Assembly (NCBI GenBank): GCA_017989935.1
Contig: JAGNOY010000021.1
Coordinates: 1 to 14,582 of the forward strand
From: Chitinophagaceae bacterium
GTDB lineage: Bacteria; Bacteroidota; Bacteroidia; Chitinophagales; Chitinophagaceae
Reading direction: 5' to 3'
Length of the DNA: 14,582 bases
Shown: positions 6,237 to 13,104 of the stretch, in pieces
Numbering within the stretch: position 1 is the first letter of the stretch
Layout of the letters: each line of letters begins with the position of its first letter
Made by a program: the position numbers and the translations under genes
The notes under the pieces: model-generated
Told to the model about the DNA's origin: nothing
Seen by the model: the letters and a program-made list of their open reading frames with translations, nothing else
Database searches by the model: none

Positions 6237-6923
6237 TCAACTTTGTATTACATCAGAATCGTTATCGTCGATATCTGTTGTTATTTGATCTTCATATTGT
6301 TGATATAAATGGTTTAATTGAACCACATTTTCAATATCAAGTTTTTCAAAGGCCCTTTTTTTATAGGTGGCTGCAGTATTAGGTTTGATTTCCATCTGTT
6401 CAGCTATGTCCTTTATTTGCATGCCTTGCCTTAAGTATTCGATTAAAGAAAGTTCTTTTGAAGAAAGAAATTCAAATGGATTAATCTTCTTAATGTCGAA
6501 TGTTTTTTGCTTGTTGAATATTTGAGGTAAAAAATCTTGACTAACATAAAAATCATCCGCTAAGAATTTTGAAAGCGCATTTTTTAATTCACTTTCTTTA
6601 GCCATTTTATTTAAAAAACCATGTATCCCGAGTCGAAATAATCTTTTTGCATATACAGGGCCAGGAAATGAAGTGTAAATCATTACATGACATTCTGGGA
6701 GCATTTTTAATAAAGCTTCTACTTTTCCTAAGGATAAACCATCCGTAAGATGTAAATCAACAATACAATATTTGGGTTGAATTTTTGTAGCTAATTCAAA
6801 AAAATCTTTTCCATTATCAGTAACAACGATTTCATGCTCTTTTGTAAGAAGATTTAAAATGTGTGTAATCCCTCTCACAATTAAAGGATGATCTTCGGCG
6901 ATTAATATTTGACTTGAATTCAT
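6237..6923 (-). CDS. NarL/FixJ-type response regulator (REC + LuxR HTH)
   Basis: The 228-residue cytoplasmic regulator has a receiver domain (about 5-122) with acidic pair Glu10-Asp11 (AEDHP), phospho-acceptor Asp56 (CIVDLHL), switch Thr84 (IYTS) and Lys106 (LNK). A LuxR/GerE helix-turn-helix follows (about 151-206, LSSKELSLIEYLRQGMQIK then IAEQMEIKPNTAATYKKR). An acidic tail ends the protein (QITTDIDDNDSD). I take ATG 6923, which starts right before the first receiver strand; an in-frame TTG at 6947 would add eight residues but begins 2 nt after the kinase stop. It lies 26 nt after the propeller sensor kinase on the same strand, so it is its likely partner. Targets are unknown. Confidence 0.93.
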   Translation of the reverse strand: MNSSQILIAEDHPLIVRGITHILNLLTKEHEIVVTDNGKDFFELATKIQPKYCIVDLHLTDGLSLGKVEALLKMLPECHVMIYTSFPGPVYAKRLFRLGIHGFLNKMAKESELKNALSKFLADDFYVSQDFLPQIFNKQKTFDIKKINPFEFLSSKELSLIEYLRQGMQIKDIAEQMEIKPNTAATYKKRAFEKLDIENVVQLNHLYQQYEDQITTDIDDNDSDVIQS

Positions 6924-6949
6924 ATTGTTACTTCGAAACGAGTTCAAAA

Positions 6950-9900
6950 TTACAAAATAGTTTTTGTTTTAAATAAATAAATGAAGGCTGTAGTTCCTGG
7001 TCCATTTGTATTAGGAACTAAGGTAATCTTTCCATTTACTAAATTAAGTAGTTCCGCAGTAATTTTAAGTCCAATTCCATAACCAACTAAGGCATGCTTA
7101 TTTTCATTCAAATGAGTAACAGGATTCAAATGGGCAGAAATTCCCTTTCCAGTATCTTGAATTGATAGCTGAATTTTTTCCGTTGTTTCAAGATACTCAA
7201 TTATTATTTGACCATCTTGCGTATAGTTAATTGCATTGCCTAACAGATTTTGTATAGCCATTGAAATAATAAATTCATCAGATTCAATGGTTATTTTAGA
7301 GTCAACATGATTATGTATAATGTTCTTTTTCTTTTTGGAAAGTAAATCAAATAATTGAATTTTATCTTCAATCAATGCTTTTAAATTTATAGATGAAATA
7401 AGGGGCTCTGTATTTTTTTCATGTGTTTGTTTGATCCAAGTTACAATGTTATCAAGTAAATTTTCTAAGTTATTCGTTGAAATTTTAAGATCAATCAATT
7501 CAGACGCTGAAAGTGGTATTGCCGGCTCAGAAGAAGTATGTTCACCTAAGAACATATTAATAAACCTTAAGGGAGTTGCAATATCATGAGATAATAAAAA
7601 TAGCAAGGTGCTTTTTAATTCATTTTCTTTTAATAAATTGTCTTCCGAAAATTTTATTTCTGCGTTTTTGACCTCTAGTAATTGAATCGCTTCTTTTAAG
7701 TCTTGTGTTTTTTCATCAACTAATTTCTCTAACTTTTTTTTCTTTTTTGTAATCCAGTAATTTGATAATCGACTAATCCCAAATATGCTGAACACGCCAA
7801 TTAGAAATATGATTGGCCAAAAAAATGTACGCTCATAAAGTAATAACGGAACATGTAGTACAATTTTAAGTGTTGCGAAAGATTCAGGCTCAACGCCAGT
7901 TTTTTTGCGGATGATTAGTTCATGGCTACCTCCTCTCAGATTTTGCAGAATTATAGGATCTTGCGCTTTTTTTAAAGGAATCCAAAGATTGTCAGAAGCA
8001 TTTTCATTAATCTTATATTCGATTTGTAAATTTTCTTCATCGCTCCAGTTTGGAGAAGAAACATACACGCTTAATTTAAACTGATGTTGGGGAAGTTGAA
8101 TGTGGGAATCTGTTAAATTGATTGGATGACTATCATCTAAATAAATTTTATCTAAATAAATGCTGTCGTAATTGAAATAGGATTTAATACTATCAGGCTT
8201 AAATGTCACCAAGCCTTGCATGCTAGAAAAAGACCATGTATCCGCATTTACTTCGATTGCACTCGGATAACCACCACCATTGAATTCATTAGTGATTAAG
8301 CCATTCAATTGACTATATCGATAATAGTAAAAATGTTGTCGACCAGGCTTTTTGATAAAATTGTCTATGGTTGTTGAGGCCAATTTGTACAAACCGTTGT
8401 TGCTGCTCATCCAAATAAAGCCACTTTTGTCTTCCAAAAAGTTGTGCGTGCTTTTTAGGTTTTCATGCCTATCTAATGGAAGACTTATAGCCTTATTTTC
8501 AACAAGGGCATAAATTCCATTACCATAAGTACCAGCAAGTAAATGCCCGGATTTGGTTTTAAATAAGGCCCTTACAATCACGCCTTCAAGGCAAGCAAAT
8601 GAAAATACTTGCTTTTTTGTATCATATTTATAAAGGCCTTCATCAGTGCCTATCCAAACTAATGAGTCTCCGTCTGAAAGTATACAATAGGCTTGATGTC
8701 GTTTCTGGGAAAATTTAAAAGCCCCTAATTTTTTTAAGCCACTATCTATTTTATAATAACAAAAAAACTCAGCACCGCAAACATACATGGATTGGTTATC
8801 GCGGGCTGCAATTACTTGAATGCCATTTGTAATCAATGTGTTTGAATCAATCGGAAAAGTTTTATTCCAATCTTTTACAGCCCGATGTTTTAAATAGCCA
8901 CCCTGGGCATACCAAAAAGTCTGATTGAATTGGTGATAATAATAAGTAAATTTTGAAAGATATTCATTCAAAATCATCTTACTCTTGCCATTCATCGTAA
9001 ACTCCTGAACAGGAGATCCGCTCAACACTGAATTGCTTCCCGGTATAGAAATTTGAGCATAGTAGGTGTTATCATGCTCAGCTGACATGATCGTTTTAAA
9101 TTCATTTTGGTGATATATATAACATCCATTTGCATTACTGCCTACAACTAAAAATGTGTGATCTTTTGAATAAGAAACTTTTTTAATTAAATAAGCAGGC
9201 AAATTATTGACTCTTTTGGTGAGTAATACTTGATTATGGCGAATCGAAACATCATACAAATTATTATTTTTAATGAAAAAAGCTTCTTGCATTTTACTAT
9301 CCCAAATCAATTTTTCATCATTGTTTTTATAGGTCGAGACAATGAGTGTGTCTTGATTATTAAAAACAGTTTGTAATTCAGCATTCGCTCCATTAGTTAA
9401 ATCAATTCGATAGAATTTTTTTGCGTGATCATATAAATACAACTCTTCATGGTCTACAAACAATGATTTTTCCCAAACCTTATCGAGTTTAATTTTTTTA
9501 ATAAAATGAAATGAAGTGTCGTAAACGATGAGTCCTTCATTACACTTTTGAATGATTAACTTTTTTTGATCGAGTACAAAGCAATGAAATTGATATCGCT
9601 TATTAATTAAAGAGTCAGGTAAATTTTGATAAATACGGATAAACTGATTAAGCGAAGTTGGTTTAAATAAATTATATTTTACTGAGCCAAGTTCTTTTAA
9701 TTGAGCAATTTGAATAAGGCTCGTTTCTAAGGCAGATTCTACAATTTGATATAGCTTATTGTCATCAGTTAAACAGGCAAATTCTTTTTTGCCTGTTTGT
9801 ACAAGTTGAGCAATTCTGTTTTTTTTCAATCCAGAATTTTGTGTATTGAATACTTTACAGTTTCTTCCATCGAATCGCACAAGGCCATCTTCTGTGGCAA

Positions 9901-10069
9901 GCCACATAAAACCTGATTCGCTAAAGGCAATATCTTTGATAGAATTTTGGGGTAAGCCGTTTTCGCTATTTAAATGTCTTTGAAGAAAATAATTGCTTTG
10001 TTGAGCCAATAATTTTTGTTGGGCACAACAAGTCAAAAATAAAAGTTGTATTAAGATGAATTTCTTCAA
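6950..10069 (-). CDS. Two-component sensor histidine kinase with periplasmic beta-propeller and Y_Y_Y domain
   Basis: The 1039-residue kinase starts with a signal peptide (about 1-23). A long periplasmic region with Reg_prop propeller repeats follows, for example SGFMWLATEDGLVRFDG, VWIGTDEGLYKYD and SGFIWMSSNNGLYKL. A Y_Y_Y domain comes next (about 665-740), then one membrane helix (about 749-766) and a basic coiled coil (about 773-820). The dimerisation helix carries His828 in LLSHDIATPLRF, and the ATPase domain has an N box (IQNLLGNAINY, Asn941/Asn945), G1 DTGKGI (972-977) and G2 GYGIGL (996-1001). Its architecture is that of hybrid two-component sensors of Bacteroidota, but receiver and AraC output are absent; the next gene supplies a separate regulator. 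The start is a TTG: a stop codon lies 18 nt upstream in frame, no ATG lies between, and the signal peptide begins there. The ligand is unknown. Confidence 0.93.
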   Translation of the reverse strand: MKKFILIQLLFLTCCAQQKLLAQQSNYFLQRHLNSENGLPQNSIKDIAFSESGFMWLATEDGLVRFDGRNCKVFNTQNSGLKKNRIAQLVQTGKKEFACLTDDNKLYQIVESALETSLIQIAQLKELGSVKYNLFKPTSLNQFIRIYQNLPDSLINKRYQFHCFVLDQKKLIIQKCNEGLIVYDTSFHFIKKIKLDKVWEKSLFVDHEELYLYDHAKKFYRIDLTNGANAELQTVFNNQDTLIVSTYKNNDEKLIWDSKMQEAFFIKNNNLYDVSIRHNQVLLTKRVNNLPAYLIKKVSYSKDHTFLVVGSNANGCYIYHQNEFKTIMSAEHDNTYYAQISIPGSNSVLSGSPVQEFTMNGKSKMILNEYLSKFTYYYHQFNQTFWYAQGGYLKHRAVKDWNKTFPIDSNTLITNGIQVIAARDNQSMYVCGAEFFCYYKIDSGLKKLGAFKFSQKRHQAYCILSDGDSLVWIGTDEGLYKYDTKKQVFSFACLEGVIVRALFKTKSGHLLAGTYGNGIYALVENKAISLPLDRHENLKSTHNFLEDKSGFIWMSSNNGLYKLASTTIDNFIKKPGRQHFYYYRYSQLNGLITNEFNGGGYPSAIEVNADTWSFSSMQGLVTFKPDSIKSYFNYDSIYLDKIYLDDSHPINLTDSHIQLPQHQFKLSVYVSSPNWSDEENLQIEYKINENASDNLWIPLKKAQDPIILQNLRGGSHELIIRKKTGVEPESFATLKIVLHVPLLLYERTFFWPIIFLIGVFSIFGISRLSNYWITKKKKKLEKLVDEKTQDLKEAIQLLEVKNAEIKFSEDNLLKENELKSTLLFLLSHDIATPLRFINMFLGEHTSSEPAIPLSASELIDLKISTNNLENLLDNIVTWIKQTHEKNTEPLISSINLKALIEDKIQLFDLLSKKKKNIIHNHVDSKITIESDEFIISMAIQNLLGNAINYTQDGQIIIEYLETTEKIQLSIQDTGKGISAHLNPVTHLNENKHALVGYGIGLKITAELLNLVNGKITLVPNTNGPGTTAFIYLFKTKTIL

Positions 10070-10091
10070 GTGGGAGAGGGGATAACTTCAT

Positions 10092-10099
10092 CAAAAATA
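10092..10099 (-). promoter_or_regulatory. Candidate -7 element upstream of the sensor kinase
   Basis: TATTTTTG on the minus strand matches TAnnTTTG and ends 22 nt before the TTG start, about the same spacing as the candidate element before atpB. No TTG is found at the -33 distance, so this is a weak call. Confidence 0.35.
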
Positions 10100-10267
10100 C
10101 GTGGATAATTTCATTTGTCAGATTTATCTACAAATATTTGTAATGTTTGTTAAATCGAATAGTTTACTGTATACCAAACATGTATATCGCTTCAACTTAC
10201 TGAATTAGTAATTACTTTATTCAAAAGCAATGGGGTGTATGGCGCATGCCACTGAAGCCTGCTATGA

Positions 10268-10462
10268 TTATTTCAAGGCGCAATTGCCCACAAAAACGCT
10301 GTAATCATCACAAGTTACTTTCGCATCATTCTTTTTCATCTTCTCTAAAGTCACTTCAAAATCTTTAGACGCATTATTGGGAAAGGTGCAAACGCAAGTG
10401 AAATCTTTACTGCAAGATGTAAATAATACAAGGATAGCGCTAATGGCAAGAAAGAATTTCAT
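10268..10462 (-). CDS. Small cysteine-rich lipoprotein, function unknown
   Basis: The 64-residue protein has a lipoprotein signal peptide: Lys2, a hydrophobic core (3-14) and lipobox FTSC with Cys17 as the predicted lipidated residue. The mature part of only 48 residues has four further cysteines (23, 25, 51, 61), starting with FTCVCTF and ending GNCALK, which suggests one or two disulfides in the periplasm or at the cell surface. I recall similar short lipoproteins with a TCxCT motif in related Bacteroidota but know of no assigned function. It lies 70 nt after the ABC exporter gene on the same strand but has its own promoter-like sequence in the spacer, so it is probably transcribed independently. 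Confidence 0.82.
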   Translation of the reverse strand: MKFFLAISAILVLFTSCSKDFTCVCTFPNNASKDFEVTLEKMKKNDAKVTCDDYSVFVGNCALK

Positions 10463-10481
10463 AACATGTTTTTTAGAAGAT

Positions 10482-10516
10482 CAAATATAAGTCTCAATCA
10501 TTAAAATTGAAACAAA
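10482..10516 (-). promoter_or_regulatory. Promoter of the small lipoprotein gene
   Basis: On the minus strand TATATTTG (10482-10489) matches TAnnTTTG and ends 19 nt before the ATG. TTTG at 10513-10516 lies 23 nt upstream, the same geometry as the epimerase promoter. Confidence 0.55.
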
Positions 10517-10532
10517 TTTTAAAAATTCAGTT

Positions 10533-12362
10533 TTAGTGTAGTACTTGTTGCATATCAACGAGTCTTTTATATCTGCCGTTTAAGGCTATCAAACTACTAT
10601 GTGTGCCTCTTTCTACAATTTCGCCTTTATCGAGTACAATAATTTCATCTGCATTTTGAACAGTGCTTAAACGATGGGCAATCACAATGGAGGTTCTATG
10701 CTGCATTAATTTATTGATGGCATCTTGCACCATACGTTCGCTCACTGTATCTAAAGAAGAAGTAGCCTCATCTAAAATCAAAATAGGTGGGTTTTTATAA
10801 ATAGCTCTAGCAATGGTAAGTCTTTGCTTTTCACCTCCACTTAATTTCGCACCTCTGTCGCCCGCCAGTCCATCATAAGCACCTTCTTTTTGCATCACAA
10901 ATTCATGGGCATTGGCCACCTTAGCAGCTTCTTCTATGGCTTTGGTATTTTCAGTATTACCTCCTAAGGCAATATTGTTTCTTAGGGTATCATTAAAAAG
11001 TACAGGATCCTGAGATACAATACCCATCAGACTTCTAAGATCTTCTATTTTGATCGATTGAATTTGCTTTCCATCAATCAGTATTTCTCCAGTTTGCACA
11101 TCATGAAATCTCGGAATCAAATCTACCAAAGTACTTTTCCCTGCACCCGAAGCGCCAACGATAGCTAATGTTTGTCCTTTACGAATGGTCAAATTAATAT
11201 CTTTCAGTATTTCATGTCCTTCATAGGCAAATCCTACATGTCTAAATTCAATGGATTCTTTAAACTCCTTCATTTCTTGGGCATCAGCTAAATCGATGAT
11301 TTTATTCTCAGCAGAAAGAATTTTTTGTATTCTTTCTATGCTTGCTTTACCCTGAGCTAAATTGTAAAAAATCTGAGACAAGCTTTTTAATGGATTAATC
11401 AAAAAATAAAATAAAGAAATGAACATGATAAACGTGCCGGGCTCAATTTCAGAAGGCTTGCTCAAAGCCATATTACCCCCAAACCAAATGATGGTACTTA
11501 AAATCAAAATACCCAAAAATTCAGACATCGGCGAGGCCATTTCTCTACGTGAAGCAATATGATTATTTAGAGCAAAAATTTGTTGGTTTTCATGTTCGAA
11601 AGCTTGACTGCGATTTCCTTCGGCACGAAAAGCTTTGATGATTCTTAAACCGCCCAAAGTTTCTTCGATGATGGATAAAAGATTCCCTAATTTTTCTTGT
11701 GTTTGCTTACTACTTCGTTTTAAGGTTTTACTAATGCGACCAATAATAAGTCCTGCAATAGGTAACAAAACAAGTAAGAACAAAAACAATTTAGGACTCA
11801 AGTAAAGGAGGATGGTAAAGTAAAAAATCACTGTAATTGGCGTACTAAAAAGAAGTTCCATCACACCAACAATGGATACTTCGATTAAGGTGACATCATT
11901 GGTCATACGCGACATGATATCACCTTTTCGTTCGTTGGTAAAAAAGCCTACAGGTAAAGACAAAATCTTTTGATACAAATCGCGACGAATATTCAGCAAA
12001 ACCCCATTGCGCAATGGATTCAAGATGTATTTAGCGATATATAAAAATAAGTTTTTAAAGAAAGTAGATACAATTAAAATCACACAAATAAAGACCAATC
12101 CATAAGCCTTGTTGTTGTCGTGAGAAGCAATAAAATCTGAAAGTAAAAACTTAAAATAAGCCGCTATGCCTTCTTTACTCCAAGTTAAACCAGGGTTAGT
12201 AGCCACATACATATCCTTTTCGAACAGCATATTCAAAAAAGGAATAATCATGGCCATCGAAAAAGTAGAAAAAATAACAGACAGTAAATTGGATAAGGCG
12301 TAAGTAAGAATATAACTCCATTTGCCACGTAAATAAGGTAAAAGACTGCCGATTGCTTTCAT
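10533..12362 (-). CDS. ABC exporter half-transporter, MsbA-like (membrane domain fused to ATPase)
   Basis: The 609-residue protein is a complete type IV ABC half-exporter that should act as a homodimer in the inner membrane. The membrane domain (about 15-335) has six predicted helices and the typical VGFFTNERKGDIMSRMTNDV coupling region (138-157). An extra-membrane loop of about 40 residues lies between the first two helices. The ATPase has Walker A GASGAGKST (403-411), Q-loop Gln451, signature LSGGEKQ (507-513), Walker B ILILDE (527-532) and H-loop His563. Likely cargo is a lipid or lipid-linked envelope molecule, but motifs do not separate MsbA from drug or peptide exporters. It starts 39 bp from the divergent rbfA gene. 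No accessory protein gene (membrane fusion or outer-membrane channel) is next to it. Confidence 0.94.
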   Translation of the reverse strand: MKAIGSLLPYLRGKWSYILTYALSNLLSVIFSTFSMAMIIPFLNMLFEKDMYVATNPGLTWSKEGIAAYFKFLLSDFIASHDNNKAYGLVFICVILIVSTFFKNLFLYIAKYILNPLRNGVLLNIRRDLYQKILSLPVGFFTNERKGDIMSRMTNDVTLIEVSIVGVMELLFSTPITVIFYFTILLYLSPKLFLFLLVLLPIAGLIIGRISKTLKRSSKQTQEKLGNLLSIIEETLGGLRIIKAFRAEGNRSQAFEHENQQIFALNNHIASRREMASPMSEFLGILILSTIIWFGGNMALSKPSEIEPGTFIMFISLFYFLINPLKSLSQIFYNLAQGKASIERIQKILSAENKIIDLADAQEMKEFKESIEFRHVGFAYEGHEILKDINLTIRKGQTLAIVGASGAGKSTLVDLIPRFHDVQTGEILIDGKQIQSIKIEDLRSLMGIVSQDPVLFNDTLRNNIALGGNTENTKAIEEAAKVANAHEFVMQKEGAYDGLAGDRGAKLSGGEKQRLTIARAIYKNPPILILDEATSSLDTVSERMVQDAINKLMQHRTSIVIAHRLSTVQNADEIIVLDKGEIVERGTHSSLIALNGRYKRLVDMQQVLH

Positions 12363-12376
12363 TCAGGATTTAAACC

Positions 12377-12386
12377 GTAAATTTAC
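12377..12386. promoter_or_regulatory. Palindrome in the centre of the divergent ABC exporter/rbfA spacer
   Basis: GTAAATTTAC is a perfect 10-bp palindrome. It lies 14 nt from the exporter start on one side and 15 nt from the rbfA start on the other. Its core TAAATTTA differs from the -7 consensus TAnnTTTG by one base on each strand. It may be a shared bidirectional -7 element or an operator. Only 39 bp separate the two genes, so any -33 elements must lie inside them. Confidence 0.35.
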
Positions 12387-12401
12387 ACTTTAATTGATGA
12401 G

Positions 12402-12767
12402 ATGGAAGAAACTAAACGACAAAAACAAATCGGCAACTTATTGCAACAAGAAATGAGTGATATTTTTCAACGAGAAGGATTGAATATTTTGCATGGAGGC
12501 ATGATTTCAATTACTGATGTGAAAGTCACGCCAGATCTGCTTGAAGCGCGTTTTTATTTAAGTTTTTTTCAGATTCCCGAGCCCGAAAAAATGCTCAAGC
12601 ATATCAAAGAATTAGATTGGCATTTACGCAAATTGTTGGCTGCTCGAATTAAAAATCAAGTCAGAAAAATTCCCGTATTAAGTTACTTTTTAGACGATAC
12701 CATAGAGCAAGCACAAAAAATCGAAGAGGTATTTCGAAATTTGCATATTCCCAAAGAAGAAGAGTAA
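12402..12767 (+). CDS. rbfA: 30S ribosome-binding factor A
   Basis: RbfA binds the immature 30S subunit and helps 16S rRNA 5'-end maturation, notably in the cold. The 121-residue protein matches the family from end to end: an N-terminal helix (TKRQKQIGNLLQQEMSDIF), the KH-like core strand ISITDVKVTPDLLEARFYLSF with its conserved TPDL turn, and the C-terminal part VRKIPVLSYFLDDTIEQAQKI, whose P-x-L-x-F-x-x-D pattern is typical. Length is normal (E. coli 133). GATGAG directly before the ATG may serve as a weak ribosome-binding site. It stands alone rather than in the nusA-infB-rbfA arrangement common in other phyla. A structured element starts 5 nt after its stop. Confidence 0.93.
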   Translation: MEETKRQKQIGNLLQQEMSDIFQREGLNILHGGMISITDVKVTPDLLEARFYLSFFQIPEPEKMLKHIKELDWHLRKLLAARIKNQVRKIPVLSYFLDDTIEQAQKIEEVFRNLHIPKEEE

Positions 12768-12772
12768 AATTT

Positions 12773-12850
12773 GGGCAGCTTTTCCCGCTATTGTTCCAAT
12801 CCATCTCGTTTTGAAGAACGAGATGGGATTTCCACGACTATCGGGGCTGC
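12773..12850 (+). repeat. Nested stem-loop element after rbfA (terminator or Bacteroidota intergenic repeat)
   Basis: Three nested stems are visible: outer GCAGC/GCTGC (12775-12779/12846-12850), middle CCCG/CGGG (12784-12787/12842-12845) directly inside it, and an inner perfect 10-bp hairpin (12801-12810/12817-12826, loop TTGAAG). They are joined by a single-stranded internal loop. The layout (GGGC...TTTTCCCGCT...hairpin...GATTTCC...ATCGGGGCT) resembles short intergenic elements that I recall being repeated in other Bacteroidota genomes; this is from memory and unchecked. It may end the rbfA transcript, although no strong T-run follows. Confidence 0.6.
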
Positions 12851-13104
12851 GGCATCATTTAAGAAATTGAGCAGTCAGTTTTGATGAATGAAATGATTGT
12901 GTCCGCAAACCATCATGAGATCTGAATCACAGATGATGAAGATGCAAGGATTCACACTGATTTCTTCGTTTGACTACTATCATCTATGTTATTGATAGAA
13001 AATCCTTTTTATCTGTGTAGTCTTCATCGTCGATGATTCAGACAAGCGACTACAATTATGAATCACAGAATAGAAATACATCAGTAATTCAGACAACAAT
13101 CCAA
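12851..13104. repeat. Gene-free stretch with degenerate direct and inverted repeats
   Basis: With the preceding element this makes about 337 bp without a gene (12768-13104). Direct 10-mers occur as GAATCACAGA (12924-12933, 13060-13069) and ATTCAGACAA (13036-13045, 13087-13096). Inverted pairs nest: CACAGAT/ATCTGTG (12928-12934/13011-13017), AAGGATT/AATCCTT (12946-12952/13001-13007) and CTATCA/TGATAG (12977-12982/12993-12998). An outer 18-nt pair (12924-12941 with 13022-13039) matches at about 15 of 18 positions. No credible reading frame is visible. It resembles decayed copies of the CACAGATT-type intergenic repeats of this phylum (recalled, not checked). Confidence 0.5.

Noticed and set aside
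10201..10260. Palindromes AGTAATTACT and TGGC-GCAT-GCCA after the small lipoprotein gene as a terminator
   Set aside because: The first is an ordinary AT-rich palindrome, the second has only a 4-bp stem, and neither is followed by a T-run on the minus strand.
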